Source: Nitrososphaeraceae archaeon | Lineage (GTDB): Archaea > Thermoproteota > Nitrososphaeria > Nitrososphaerales > Nitrososphaeraceae | Reading direction: 5' to 3' | Assembly (NCBI GenBank): GCA_025923455.1 | Contig: JAICFW010000131.1 | Coordinates: 1-34,067 of the forward strand | Length of the DNA: 34,067 bases | Shown here: one piece after another, positions 23,018 through 31,967 of the stretch | Layout of the letters: the number at the start of each line of letters is the position of its first letter | Position numbering within the stretch: the first letter of the stretch is position 1 | Notes under the pieces: model-generated | The model's input: only the letters and a program-made list of their open reading frames with translations | Told to the model about the DNA's origin: nothing | Databases searched by the model: none | Translations under genes and position numbers: made by a program

Positions 23018-23524
23018 GTGAAAGGCGTTAATTACCGAGAAACAAAGGGAATGCCGTATGTTAGGAGAGAATATATTTCTGGAAAACCTCAGCTAAAAAT
23101 TGCAAGGTTTTCATCAGGCCAATCAAAAGAAGATTATGATTATAAACTTGAACTAATTGTTAGCGAAAAAATGCAAATCAGGCACAATGCGCTGGAAGCT
23201 GCAAGGCTTGCGGCAAACAAGTCAATGGCTCAAGCCGGTGATTTGAGTTTCTTTTCTAGGCTTACAGTTTATCCTCATCTAGTCTTACGTGAAAATAAGA
23301 TGATTGCAACTGCTGGAGCGGACAGATTACAGGAAGGAATGAGGAGAGCTTTTGGTAAGGCTACTGGTCTTGCTGCAAGGGTAAAGCCAGAACAATCAAT
23401 ATTTGAAGCATTTGTTTCAAAAGAAAATTTAGAGCTTGCTAAACGCGGTTTTAAGGTTGCATCAAGCAAATTAGGCTGTCCAACAAGTGTTAGAATAACT
23501 GAATTAAGCAGTAAATCTACCTAG
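23018..23524 (+). CDS. rpl10e: large ribosomal subunit protein L10e (uL16)
   Basis: 168 residues from GTG 23018, the first in-frame start. Signatures: YRETKGMPYVRREYISGKPQ, then LEAARLAANKSM, YPHLVLRENKMIATAGADRL, and GMRRAFGKATGLAARV with AFVSKENLELAKRGFKVASS. It is a component of the 50S subunit near the A site and central protuberance. Length is normal for archaea. The TATA-like box about 24 nt upstream implies a leaderless mRNA. Confidence 0.95.
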   Translation: MKGVNYRETKGMPYVRREYISGKPQLKIARFSSGQSKEDYDYKLELIVSEKMQIRHNALEAARLAANKSMAQAGDLSFFSRLTVYPHLVLRENKMIATAGADRLQEGMRRAFGKATGLAARVKPEQSIFEAFVSKENLELAKRGFKVASSKLGCPTSVRITELSSKST

Positions 23525-23666
23525 AATAAGTAGTACTCAAATTTGCTCGATATCATTGAATCCACTCCTGCGCAAATGTAAAGCCAATTAGTGGTAGAGT
23601 TCCTGACTTTGGTAAATGTTTTGAGATGAAATCCTGTGTGATTTGCACACTTCAATAGGGAAAAGC

Positions 23667-23674
23667 AATTATAT
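23667..23674 (+). promoter_or_regulatory. TATA box of the 23695 gene
   Basis: AATTATAT is centred about 25 nt before the ATG at 23695, leaderless spacing. Confidence 0.5.
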
Positions 23675-23694
23675 CCTTTAGGACAAGAAGTAAT

Positions 23695-24033
23695 ATGGCA
23701 AGTATGAAAAAAGACTTTGTTGTTGCACGCATAGAAGCTGCACAGGATGGAAGTCCTTACGTATTCGTTGGGTTTAGTGATCCTAATGATTACAAAACTG
23801 ACAAACCAATGAATCCATTTGGCTCAAACGTTATGGCATTTTCGTCTCCAGAAGACATGATGAAGAACCTTCCAAAGGCAATGGGAAATATTTCAAGAAT
23901 GATGACTGGTGGAGGTGCTAGTGATTCTCCAACATTCAAGGTGAGCGTGAGGGAGTATGAAGATATAGGAATCAGAGTGGGAGACAGAGTCACAATTGAA
24001 ATCCGAAAATCAGATAATAATCTTTACACATAG
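23695..24033 (+). CDS. conserved-looking small cytoplasmic protein
   Basis: 112 residues; ATG 23695 is favoured by the TATA spacing (the other Met is at 23704). It begins MASMKKDFVVARIEAAQDGS, has a Met/Gly-rich middle (MMKNLPKAMGNISRMMTGGG) and ends as a beta domain (FKVSVREYEDIGIRVGDRVT). The last part, with a KVS-x-x-EY-x-x-x-x-I-x-V-G-D-x-V pattern, resembles a small barrel. There is no signal peptide. It lies between L10e and PGK on the same strand. I do not recognise a named family. Confidence 0.65.
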   Translation: MASMKKDFVVARIEAAQDGSPYVFVGFSDPNDYKTDKPMNPFGSNVMAFSSPEDMMKNLPKAMGNISRMMTGGGASDSPTFKVSVREYEDIGIRVGDRVTIEIRKSDNNLYT

Positions 24034-24093
24034 ACAAATATAGTATGATAATTTAGCAGGTTTTGATAGTAGGGAAAAGTTTATCCTACTATC

Positions 24094-24101
24094 ATATAAA
24101 A
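24094..24101 (+). promoter_or_regulatory. TATA box of pgk
   Basis: ATATAAAA is centred about 22 nt before the TTG start at 24119. It supports TTG as the true start of a leaderless mRNA. Confidence 0.5.
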
Positions 24102-24118
24102 TCCTTAGTTGTAAATAG

Positions 24119-25306
24119 TTGCTTCGATCTATATCAGACCTTGATGATATTCAATATTATGGAAAGAAAGTTCTGGTAAGAGTTGACTTTAACGTAACGG
24201 TTAGCGACGGAGCAGTCACTGAAGATTATAGAATAAGAAGTGCAATTCCAACGATTGAGTATCTTGTGAAAAGAGGGGCCAAAGTAATATTGGCTTCTCA
24301 TTTAGGTAGACCTACATTACGTGATAATAATAATTCTCTTGCTCCCGTAGCGATAAGATTGAAAGAAATACTCAATCGAAAGGTTGACTTTGTCCAAGAT
24401 TGCATAGGGACCCAAGTAAATAGCAAGATAGAGAAACTTGACCTTGGGAACATATTGTTATTGGAGAACTTGAGATATTATGCTGAAGAGCAGAATAATG
24501 ACCCCGAGTTTTCAAAATCTATATCCTCCTTGGCCGATATATACGTAAATGATGCTTTTAGCACCTCTCATAGAAAACATTCGTCTACATATGGAGCTGT
24601 AAGGAATTTCGACATCCGCTTAGCAGGGTTTAGTCTAAAAAAAGAGATAGAATATCTTTCCATGATAAGATATAATCCAAGAAAGCCATTTACCTTGGTA
24701 GTAGGCGGTTCCAAGATTAAGGATAAAATCGGTGCCTTAGAAAATTTACTCCCAAAGGCAGACAAATTACTGGTAGGAGGAGGCGCAGCTTATACATTTC
24801 TTAAGGCGAAGGGATTTAACATTGGTAATTCGTTATTTGATGAGGAACATTTTGATTGGGTAAAGAACGCACTTTCTTCTTATGGTGAGAAGATATTACT
24901 TCCAGTAGATCATGTTGTTTCTTCTGAGGAGAACTCATATTCTACTGTAACTGGCGATATACCAAATGGAATGAGTGGGTTTGATATTGGCATTGAGACT
25001 TCTAGGATTTATTCTTCAGAAATAGGGGGAAATGGCTTTGGTACTATTTTTTGGAATGGACCTATGGGGATGTTTGAAGTAGGACAATTTGCAAACGGAA
25101 CTATGAATGTAGCCAGAAGTATGGCCCTAGCATTTTGGAGAGGAGCGATGACGCTTGTTGGTGGCGGAGACACAATTGCAGCCCTGAAAAAATCAGGAGT
25201 ATCAGAAAGTGAAGTAACTCATCTATCTACTGGAGGTGGGGCGACATTGAGATTTTTGGCAGGCGATAAAATGCCTGGGATTGAAGCTCTTGAACAGGTA
25301 AATTAG
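24119..25306 (+). CDS. pgk: phosphoglycerate kinase
   Basis: 395 residues from TTG. Motifs in order: VRVDFNVTVSDGAVTEDYRI near the N-terminus, ASHLGRP (59-65), ENLRYYAEE, NDAFSTSHRKHSST, GGSKIKDKIGALENLLPKAD, NGPMGMFE and GGGDTIAAL with HLSTGGGATLRFLAG. It interconverts 1,3-bisphosphoglycerate plus ADP and 3-phosphoglycerate plus ATP. In an autotrophic ammonia oxidiser it would act in gluconeogenesis; SerA, which uses its product, is encoded 4 kb away. Its stop is one base from the stop of the convergent propeller gene. Confidence 0.96.
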   Translation: MLRSISDLDDIQYYGKKVLVRVDFNVTVSDGAVTEDYRIRSAIPTIEYLVKRGAKVILASHLGRPTLRDNNNSLAPVAIRLKEILNRKVDFVQDCIGTQVNSKIEKLDLGNILLLENLRYYAEEQNNDPEFSKSISSLADIYVNDAFSTSHRKHSSTYGAVRNFDIRLAGFSLKKEIEYLSMIRYNPRKPFTLVVGGSKIKDKIGALENLLPKADKLLVGGGAAYTFLKAKGFNIGNSLFDEEHFDWVKNALSSYGEKILLPVDHVVSSEENSYSTVTGDIPNGMSGFDIGIETSRIYSSEIGGNGFGTIFWNGPMGMFEVGQFANGTMNVARSMALAFWRGAMTLVGGGDTIAALKKSGVSESEVTHLSTGGGATLRFLAGDKMPGIEALEQVN

Positions 25307-25307
25307 G

Positions 25308-26897
25308 TTAAGAAATATGTAATTTTATTGAATCCAGGTATGATACTTCATTATTTTCTGCCCCAATCATTATAGTATAATCGCCTATTGCAAGATCATT
25401 TGAAGGAGTAACTAAAAATGTAATATTCTTTGTCTCGCCTGAATTCATTGAAAAGGATTCCTGGCTAAATGAAGATGTTGAATTGCCAAAGCTTCCAGTT
25501 TTAGTGAACGTTGATGATGCTATCATCTTGATATTGACTTTATCGATGGCTGAAATAATAAGAGGGATTTCAATAGTCTCACCTTTCTTTGCAGCAAACT
25601 CCGTAGAGCTAGTATCTACAACAAATGGGAGAGATTTTGAACCATTTAACATGCCTAATTTATTTTCTGTCCATTCTGAGAACCATATTTGGTTATTTTT
25701 TCCTATCGAAAACTGAAGAGTATTAGAAATCCCCGGAGGCATGAATTTATTTTGCGTAGGTATCCTATATTCAACAAGTGTCCCATCTGTATTATTGAAT
25801 CTTGCAAGCTTGTTACCAACATGTTCGTTGAACCATAAATTTCCTGCTAGATCCATCTTTATCCAGTAGGGTAGTGTATCACCGGAAACATTTGGATCAT
25901 TAGCGGAGCTGATGAGGAGTGGTGGTGTACTATATTCAGTAACTTTGCCATCTGTTGAATTTACCATGAAAAATATACTAGTTCCATGATCGGTAACCCA
26001 AGGATTTCCCTTTTCATCAATAGCGATACCTACTGGTGAATTAAGGTGTGGTGGTAGCTCATAGGTTGTAAATGTTCTTGAAGCCATATCAAATTTGAAC
26101 AACTGACCTTTAGCAGCAAACGCAAGTACCGAAATCCAGAGGACATTACGATCCTCGTCTATTTCGATTGAACCAGTGCTGACAAGATCCGGATCTATTC
26201 CTTTGAATGAAGATAATGGCAGAGAAATATTTGATATACCTTCAGACGAATTGTTTTTCAGATCTGATACATTTGCAAACCAAAGGGATTTTGACCGAAT
26301 TCCGGCAAAATAAATATCATCTTCGTTGAATACTATTGAAACAGGATAAATAGTTCCAAATGCTGAAGGACGTTCAGGGATAGGAAAGAAGCTAAAATTA
26401 TTGCTAACAGGTTCAAATCTCCAAATTGCATTTTGTTTTTCATCAGTAAACCAGATGCTTCCTTTAGAGTCCGATTTTATGTCCCATGTTTGTGAAATAT
26501 CAGTCGGTCTTGATCGACTATCCCAGACAGGGATTGAAAATGACTGAATATTTTTATCCATGGTATTTAATTTGCCAAGATGACCCAACTTGGTTGAAAT
26601 ATACCATATTGAATCATTTTCTGCCAGGATACCAAGAGGCATTTCGCATTTCTGAGGAAGTAAATATTCTGTGACAAAAGAGTTGCTATTTTGTGTAGAA
26701 TTCATTCCACAAAATTGCATTTGAAATTGTAAGATCGCTTGGTCTCTGGAAGTACTCTGCAATTGAGGGAATTGGTCTGATTGCGCCAAAGTAATATTAT
26801 GTTTGCCCGGGTTAAAACCCACTACTAAGAGAATTATTGTGGCCGAGAGTATCAAAAAGAGTAACCTTGATCTTGTAAAAGTTTGAATACTGAACAT
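25308..26897 (-). CDS. secreted streptogramin-lyase-like beta-propeller protein
   Basis: 529 residues. Signal peptide at 11-37 (LLFLILSATIILLVVGF). The middle (about 60-420) has repeats of the Vgb/NHL type: DSKGSIWFTDEKQNAIWRFE, IDEKGNPWVTDHGTSIFF, DLAGNLWFNEHVGNKLARFN, GKNNQIWFSEWTENKLGML. The last ~100 residues are an Ig-like domain (KKGETIEIPLIISAIDKVNI, SGETKNITFLVTP). True virginiamycin lyase has catalytic His residues that I cannot place with certainty, so enzyme activity is not claimed. Such propellers are frequent among thaumarchaeal exported proteins. Confidence 0.8.
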   Translation of the reverse strand: MFSIQTFTRSRLLFLILSATIILLVVGFNPGKHNITLAQSDQFPQLQSTSRDQAILQFQMQFCGMNSTQNSNSFVTEYLLPQKCEMPLGILAENDSIWYISTKLGHLGKLNTMDKNIQSFSIPVWDSRSRPTDISQTWDIKSDSKGSIWFTDEKQNAIWRFEPVSNNFSFFPIPERPSAFGTIYPVSIVFNEDDIYFAGIRSKSLWFANVSDLKNNSSEGISNISLPLSSFKGIDPDLVSTGSIEIDEDRNVLWISVLAFAAKGQLFKFDMASRTFTTYELPPHLNSPVGIAIDEKGNPWVTDHGTSIFFMVNSTDGKVTEYSTPPLLISSANDPNVSGDTLPYWIKMDLAGNLWFNEHVGNKLARFNNTDGTLVEYRIPTQNKFMPPGISNTLQFSIGKNNQIWFSEWTENKLGMLNGSKSLPFVVDTSSTEFAAKKGETIEIPLIISAIDKVNIKMIASSTFTKTGSFGNSTSSFSQESFSMNSGETKNITFLVTPSNDLAIGDYTIMIGAENNEVSYLDSIKLHIS

Positions 26898-26960
26898 GCT
26901 TTAGCGATTTGAAATGTTAATAGATCTAATAAGAGTTTTTTTATTTCCTACCCGTGTACC

Positions 26961-26970
26961 ATTTAAATAT
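26961..26970 (+). promoter_or_regulatory. TATA box of yjbQ
   Basis: ATTTAAATAT is centred about 26 nt before ATG 26992, leaderless spacing. Confidence 0.5.
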
Positions 26971-26991
26971 TAAACTTAATTTTTCATTAAC

Positions 26992-27411
26992 ATGAAGTCA
27001 ACTACGAAATATTTGACTTTTCGCACGGAAAAGAAATTCAAATTGGTAAACATAACTTCAGAGATAGAAAAAATTGTGTGTGAATCAGAGGTCAGTGAAG
27101 GCATTTGTCTGGTCAATTCTATGCATATAACGTCGAGTATTTTTGTTAATGATAATGAAGTAGGCTTGCATCAGGATTTTGAGAAGTGGCTTGAGAATCT
27201 AGCACCACATTTACCCACAAAACAATATTCGCATAATGATACTGGAGAAGATAACGCCGATGCTCATTTAAAGCGTCAAATAATGGGTCGTGAGACAGTG
27301 GTAGCCATCACTAAGGGTAAACTTGATTTTGGACCGTGGGAACAAATTTTTTATGGAGAATTTGATGGTTGTCGCAACAAGAAAGTCCTCGTCAAGGTGA
27401 TAGGAGTGTAA
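26992..27411 (+). CDS. yjbQ: YjbQ/UPF0047 family protein
   Basis: 139 residues, the usual family length. Signatures: [14 protein letters not shown], then [35 protein letters not shown] and [13 protein letters not shown]. His45, His92 and Glu117 are in the conserved positions that form the presumed metal/phosphate site. Some members have weak thiamin-phosphate synthase activity, but the physiological role is open. It is cytoplasmic, monocistronic by spacing and has a good leaderless promoter. Confidence 0.9.
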   Translation: MKSTTKYLTFRTEKKFKLVNITSEIEKIVCESEVSEGICLVNSMHITSSIFVNDNEVGLHQDFEKWLENLAPHLPTKQYSHNDTGEDNADAHLKRQIMGRETVVAITKGKLDFGPWEQIFYGEFDGCRNKKVLVKVIGV

Positions 27412-27495
27412 AAATATACATCACAAGAACACGCCTGATGAATTAGAGCTGATCGATTATTGCGAATAGTGAGTCCTCGGTGCAGAGTCGATTGA

Positions 27496-27502
27496 TTTAT
27501 TA
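27496..27502 (+). promoter_or_regulatory. TATA box of the fumarase-family gene
   Basis: TTTATTA is centred 27 nt before ATG 27526, leaderless spacing. Confidence 0.5.
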
Positions 27503-27525
27503 GATCAACGCTGGTTTTCGTATTT

Positions 27526-28914
27526 ATGGAACCGTATCGTCTTGATAAGGATTCTCTAGGTGAGGTTAAAGTTCCATCTAATGCTTACTATGGACCATTT
27601 TCCGTTAGAGCTTCGAACCAATACAAAGTAACTGGTCAGAAACCTCATGTGAACATGATAAAGGCATTTGCTATGATAAAACGTTCTGCGGCACTGGCAA
27701 ACAGAGATTTGAAGACGCTCCCAGTGGAAAAGTCAGATGCAATAGTAAAGGCTTGTGATGATATATTGTCGGGACAATTGCATGATCAAATCATAGTTGA
27801 TACTATCAATTCAGGTGCAGGAACTGCATTTAATATGAATATGAATGAAGTAATTGCAAACAAAGCTCTTGAAATTAGTGATCATAGTATTGGCGATTAC
27901 TCATTCATAAGTCCTAACGATGATGTAAATATGTCACAGTCTAGTAACGATACTTTTCCTACTGCAATGCATGTTGCGTTATTAATGAATATGAAAGGAG
28001 TTGTAGAGTCGCTTAATACACTCATACTGTCGCTTGAAAAAAAGGCTCAGGAATTCAGAGAAGTTATGAAAATTGGTCGAACTCACTTGATGGATGCAAT
28101 ACCAGTTACACTGGGCGCTGAGTTTGATGTATATGCTTTTTCACTAAAAAGGGGTCTGAGTAAGATTGAGGATGCATGTGCCGACCTAGAATATGTGGGA
28201 CTTGGTGGTACAGCAGTTGGTACGGGGGCTAATACACCAACAGGATATGATAAACTAGTGGTCAAATATCTCTCCCAGATCTCTGAATTAAATTTAAAGC
28301 CGTCACAAAACTATTTCTTCTCTTTGCAAAGCAAATTTGAGACAACGATGTGTTCTTCTACCCTAAGAAATATCGCAATCGAGTTAATAAAAATGTCAAA
28401 TGATATCAGGTTGATGGCGTCAGGGCCTACTGCGGGACTATCAGAAATTACAATCCCTGCCGTACATGCCGGATCGTCGATAATGCCTGGTAAAGTAAAT
28501 CCTTCACTGTCTGAATGCCTTAACATGATTTGTTTTATTATCGTAGGAAATGATGTCTCCATTGCTATGGCTGCGCAGGCAGGTCAATTTGAGCTAAATG
28601 TAATGTTACCAGGCATGATAAAAAACATATTAGAATCGACTGATATGTTAAAAAATTTTCTGCCAATTTACTCGCATAATATGATATATGGACTAAAAGC
28701 AAATGAGCAGAAACTTGAGTCATTTGTGGAAAAGAGTCCAATTCTAGTAACTCTGCTCAATCCCCACATAGGATACCTTAAAGCATCAGAGATATACAAG
28801 GAGTCAATGGCCACCAATAAAAGCATTAGAGAATTGATACTTGAAAAGGGACTAATGACAAAAGAAGAATTAGACAGTGCTCTCTCGAAGAAAAATATTC
28901 TAGGTTCAAAATAA
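27526..28914 (+). CDS. class II fumarase / aspartate ammonia-lyase family enzyme
   Basis: 462 residues. Superfamily motifs: SGAGTAFNMNMNEVIANKAL (96-115), NDDVNMSQSSNDTFPTA, GRTHLMDAIPVTLGAEF with His187, and the signature GSSIMPGKVNPSLSE (316-330). Fumarase and aspartase share these motifs. The N-terminus (LGEVKVPSNAYYGPFSVRAS) and residues after the signature do not settle which it is. In an ammonia-oxidising archaeon a fumarase is expected for the 3-hydroxypropionate/4-hydroxybutyrate cycle and TCA reactions, so that is slightly favoured. It is normally a cytoplasmic tetramer. Length is full. Confidence 0.88.
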   Translation: MEPYRLDKDSLGEVKVPSNAYYGPFSVRASNQYKVTGQKPHVNMIKAFAMIKRSAALANRDLKTLPVEKSDAIVKACDDILSGQLHDQIIVDTINSGAGTAFNMNMNEVIANKALEISDHSIGDYSFISPNDDVNMSQSSNDTFPTAMHVALLMNMKGVVESLNTLILSLEKKAQEFREVMKIGRTHLMDAIPVTLGAEFDVYAFSLKRGLSKIEDACADLEYVGLGGTAVGTGANTPTGYDKLVVKYLSQISELNLKPSQNYFFSLQSKFETTMCSSTLRNIAIELIKMSNDIRLMASGPTAGLSEITIPAVHAGSSIMPGKVNPSLSECLNMICFIIVGNDVSIAMAAQAGQFELNVMLPGMIKNILESTDMLKNFLPIYSHNMIYGLKANEQKLESFVEKSPILVTLLNPHIGYLKASEIYKESMATNKSIRELILEKGLMTKEELDSALSKKNILGSK

Positions 28915-28990
28915 TTTGAATTTCAAATAGATGTGAGTGTTTTGAAACTATGTGAAATGACAGCCCATATTATAACATAGTGGAACGAAG

Positions 28991-29380
28991 TTGATAAATA
29001 AAAGAATCTTGTTGACAGTTTCCTTTGGGATATTGGTAACTGCCATTGTTTTTTTTGGTCTTCAGGATTCTCAAAATCGACCTTCACTATCTAGAATGCC
29101 AATTTCTTCGGATATGGCTATCTTAAGAGTGGCAAACACCTTTAACATTTCTGAGAACCAGATTAGCAATTCTCCCAACTATGTTTATGTAAATCCTGAT
29201 GGAAAAGTGTATGGTTCAAATCCAGAACTCAACAACATAGGAAACAGTATCGGGATTACAGGACCAACAACAACCGGAGGGAGTCATTTCGCATGGGAGG
29301 TTGATAATTTTCAAGACAAACACAAGTACTACGTTGACTCAGTGATCGCAGAAATAATTTCCAATTCTAGTTACAGCTAA
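28991..29380 (+). CDS. short exported protein
   Basis: 129 residues from TTG 28991. Residues 5-24 (RILLTVSFGILVTAIVFFGL) are a signal anchor. The outside part includes SSDMAILRVANTFNISENQI near the middle and AWEVDNFQDKHKYYVDSVIA near the end, faintly like a PepSY-type unit (helix followed by W-x-V and YYVD strands). It lies 76 bp after the fumarase gene and 46 bp before serA on the same strand. Function unknown. Confidence 0.6.
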   Translation: MINKRILLTVSFGILVTAIVFFGLQDSQNRPSLSRMPISSDMAILRVANTFNISENQISNSPNYVYVNPDGKVYGSNPELNNIGNSIGITGPTTTGGSHFAWEVDNFQDKHKYYVDSVIAEIISNSSYS

Positions 29381-29395
29381 GTCCCCTTTAGCAAC

Positions 29396-29404
29396 CAAAT
29401 TATA
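29396..29404 (+). promoter_or_regulatory. TATA box of serA
   Basis: AATTATAAG (within CCAAATTATAAGACC) is centred about 27 nt before ATG 29427. It supports that start and independent transcription from the exported-protein gene. Confidence 0.5.
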
Positions 29405-29426
29405 AGACCTGTAATTTGCATATGTC

Positions 29427-30359
29427 ATGCAGGTTGAGGGCAAAGTAATGGTCTGCGACGCTATAGATGAGATAGGTATAACCATTTTAAAAAAGGCAGG
29501 ATTGATAGTCGACTACAAACCTGAAATTGAGCCAGATGATTTACTGACCACCGTCGGAGAATCCAATGTGATCATAGTAAGAAGCAGAACAAAAATAACA
29601 AAAAAGGTAATTGATGCTGCCCCAAATGTCAAGATTATTGCCAGGGTTGGTGTCGGATTAGATAATATAGATACGGAATATGCTGAATCAAAAGGAATCA
29701 AGGTTTTAAACGCAGCTGAGGCCGCAATGAACGCCGTATCAGAATTGGTAATTGGTCATATGATAGCCTTGTCCAGGAATATTCCCAAAGCCGATGATGG
29801 ATTAAAGAAAGGCAAGTGGCTAAAGAAAGAACTTCTTGGTAGCGAGCTAAGAGGAAAATACTTGGGAATTATAGGAGTGGGGAATATTGGCAGAAACGTG
29901 GGACGAATTGCAAAATGCCTTCGTATGAACTTGATAGGATTTGATATCTTCCCAATCAATCAAGATTACGTTAGGGAAGTAAGTATGATAAAAACAGATA
30001 TGAAGACCTTACTTGAAAATTCCGATTTTGTAACGTGTCATGTACCTCTGACAGAAAAAACCAAACATCTCATTAATTCAGAAACACTGTCATATATGAA
30101 ACCTACTTCCTTCTTGATTAATACATCGAGGGGAGAAATAATAGACGAAAAGTCACTATTTACGGCGTTAACTGAGAATAGAATTGCCGGTGCGGCTCTT
30201 GATGTCTTTGAAGTAGAACCACCAACCAACACAGAGTTATTGAATCTGCCAAATATGATTTGCAGTCCTCATATTGCTGCGCAGACCAAAGAAGCACAGG
30301 AGCTTGCTTCAACTGTTATTGCAGAAAAAGTAATTCAGACATTACTGTCAAATAGATGA
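29427..30359 (+). CDS. serA: D-3-phosphoglycerate dehydrogenase-like 2-hydroxyacid dehydrogenase
   Basis: 310 residues. NAD-binding GVGNIGRNVGRIAKCLRMNL (150-169) is followed by Asp173. Catalytic Arg235 (NTSRGEIID), Glu264 (VFEVEPP) and His282 (SPHIAAQTKEA) are all present. Substrate-side motif IARVGVGLDNID at 71-82. The enzyme oxidises 3-phosphoglycerate to phosphohydroxypyruvate, the first step to serine. It lacks the C-terminal ACT and intervening domains of long SerA forms, so it should not be serine-inhibited by the usual route. It could serve another 2-hydroxyacid, but SerA is the best fit. Confidence 0.87.
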   Translation: MQVEGKVMVCDAIDEIGITILKKAGLIVDYKPEIEPDDLLTTVGESNVIIVRSRTKITKKVIDAAPNVKIIARVGVGLDNIDTEYAESKGIKVLNAAEAAMNAVSELVIGHMIALSRNIPKADDGLKKGKWLKKELLGSELRGKYLGIIGVGNIGRNVGRIAKCLRMNLIGFDIFPINQDYVREVSMIKTDMKTLLENSDFVTCHVPLTEKTKHLINSETLSYMKPTSFLINTSRGEIIDEKSLFTALTENRIAGAALDVFEVEPPTNTELLNLPNMICSPHIAAQTKEAQELASTVIAEKVIQTLLSNR

Positions 30360-30446
30360 AATATTGATTCAACCTGTATTTTGCCAAATCTATTCTTTGA
30401 CTAACAAAATACAGATATTAAGGTCTTAACTGGAGTTATTTGTAAT

Positions 30447-30905
30447 ATGCATCAGTATATGGCTGAAATGTGGACAAAAATGTGGAAAACCAACTCGGAG
30501 GAACTAAAAGAGAAAGCCATGACGTGGAGAAAGGAACCGACCATACACAGAATCGAAAGGCCTAGTAGATTGGATAGAGCCCACAAATTGGGATACAAGG
30601 CAAAACAAGGCATTGTCGTAGTCCGTACGAAAGTTGGAAGGGGTGGTATGAGAAAACAACGTCCAACATCTGGAAGAAGACCTAAACATTTGGGTGTAGT
30701 TAGAATCAAACAAACAGATAGTATGAAAAAAGTCGCTGAAAGAAGAGTGAATGATAAGTATCCAAATATGGAGGTTATTGGGTCTTATTTTCTATACAAA
30801 GACGGTAAAAACATATGGTATGAAATCATACTTGCAGATCCTGGTCATCCTTCAATTTTGAGAGATGTAGAATTTAAGAAAAGATTAAAGGCTTTTGCAA
30901 AGTAG
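30447..30905 (+). CDS. rpl15e: large ribosomal subunit protein L15e
   Basis: 152 residues, very basic. Family pattern: MHQYMAEMWTKMWKT at the N-terminus (compare the usual Y-x-Y-I-x-x-W), HRIERPSRLDRAHKLGYKAK, VVRTKVGRGGMRKQRPTSGR, RRPKHLGVVRIK, YPNMEVIGSYFLYKDGKNIW and ILADPGHPSI. It is a component of the 50S subunit in archaea and eukaryotes only, which fixes the domain of life. ATG 30447 is preferred to 30459 because the first residues fit the family. It follows serA by 87 bp. Confidence 0.95.
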   Translation: MHQYMAEMWTKMWKTNSEELKEKAMTWRKEPTIHRIERPSRLDRAHKLGYKAKQGIVVVRTKVGRGGMRKQRPTSGRRPKHLGVVRIKQTDSMKKVAERRVNDKYPNMEVIGSYFLYKDGKNIWYEIILADPGHPSILRDVEFKKRLKAFAK

Positions 30906-30918
30906 GCCAATTTCTACT

Positions 30919-31326
30919 CTAAAAAGTCCTAATTTTTTGAGTAAGAGAATCTATCAATCCCGCAAGATCCTCTTTTCCAATATCATTGTCTAAAGTTACG
31001 TAATAATATCCTCCTAATTGCAATGGAAAGGTCAGTGTTATCACCTTCTCATTTACAGTAAGAGTGTATGTTGTGGGACCTAATGTGGAATCAAATGCTC
31101 TCCTGAGCTGATTGCGAGTTGCCTCAATAAAATGTTCATTGATTGCCTGTTCAACATTGAGTAAGGGAACAAGACCCGGGCGTAATTGTCCTGCAATGGT
31201 TTTACCAAAATTATTAATCATGCCAACGTAACGGATTTTTTGAGATAATAAGAGTAAGTTATGACATTTTTCTTTGTTCCTGATAGATTCCTCTCTTGCA
31301 ACTTGATTTTGTTCTTTATTATCCAT
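30919..31326 (-). CDS. conserved-type small protein, possibly roadblock-like
   Basis: 135 residues without signal peptide. The pattern CHNLLLLSQKIRYVGMINNF then GKTIAGQLRPGLVPLLN, and FPLQLGGYYYVTLDND with KEDLAGLIDSLTQKI at the end, resembles thaumarchaeal roadblock/LC7-like or DUF6659-type families (strand G-x-x-I-x-N-x-x-G-x, long helix, strand pair). I cannot confirm which. Proteins of this shape often bind small GTPases or chemotaxis-type regulators. It is convergent with L15e (13 bp apart) and divergent from the signal peptidase gene. Confidence 0.6.
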   Translation of the reverse strand: MDNKEQNQVAREESIRNKEKCHNLLLLSQKIRYVGMINNFGKTIAGQLRPGLVPLLNVEQAINEHFIEATRNQLRRAFDSTLGPTTYTLTVNEKVITLTFPLQLGGYYYVTLDNDIGKEDLAGLIDSLTQKIRTF

Positions 31327-31389
31327 AACAAGTAAACAGATTTGTTAGATATATTTTTTAATGTCATCTATACCGATCAATAAGTTTTA

Positions 31390-31959
31390 ATGGTCATTGT
31401 GGTAGATAACATGAATATATTTAAAATGAAAAAAAACACGATATATAGCTTGATAGGCGTTGCTATAATTGTCGGGGGAGGTCTACTTTCTATATACACA
31501 TTTTTTGGATCTTTTAATCCATTTTACGTTGTGGTAAGCGGGAGTATGGTTCCAAAAATTAACATTGGGGATATTGTAATAATCAAGAATAACTCTTTTG
31601 AAACTTCATTTAATAATCTTAGAGTTGGAGACATTATTGTTTTTAGAGCACCGGAAGCAACGACAGAAGACGGAAAGCCCAAGGTAATTGTACACAGGAT
31701 CTCTGAAATTGGAACCTTCTTGGGAAAAGAAGTTGTGACGACAAAAGGAGATGCAAATCCATATTCTATTCCTGGCATAGACTTTCCACTTTTTATGGAA
31801 AACTATGTTGGAAAAGTAGTATATGTAATCCCAAAGATAGGAACAATTTCAATGATTCTAACCCCTCCAATAAATTACATTATTATGGCCATAATCATTG
31901 GATTACTAATTTATTCCATTAGACCGAGAAAAGTAGAGCATGAAAACGAGACTGTGTGA
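31390..31959 (+). CDS. archaeal signal peptidase I (S26B)
   Basis: 189 residues. N-terminal membrane helix at about 17-40, catalytic Ser52 in VVVSGSMVPKINIGDIVIIK, His102 in VIVHRISEIG (His rather than Lys, the archaeal/ER-type dyad), TTKGDANPYSIPGID with the conserved Asp, and a C-terminal helix at about 160-180 with a basic tail. It cleaves signal peptides of exported proteins, many of which are encoded in this window. The start may be ATG 31390 or the ATG 21 nt downstream (31420 region); the helix is intact either way. Confidence 0.9.
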   Translation: MVIVVDNMNIFKMKKNTIYSLIGVAIIVGGGLLSIYTFFGSFNPFYVVVSGSMVPKINIGDIVIIKNNSFETSFNNLRVGDIIVFRAPEATTEDGKPKVIVHRISEIGTFLGKEVVTTKGDANPYSIPGIDFPLFMENYVGKVVYVIPKIGTISMILTPPINYIIMAIIIGLLIYSIRPRKVEHENETV

Positions 31960-31967
31960 CTCATTTT

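Noticed and set aside
27430-27500. Possible C/D box sRNA (CTGATGA ... CTGA)
   Set aside because: The first base of the C box is not a purine and the spacing to the next CTGA is only 7 nt, too short for a guide; no credible D box follows.
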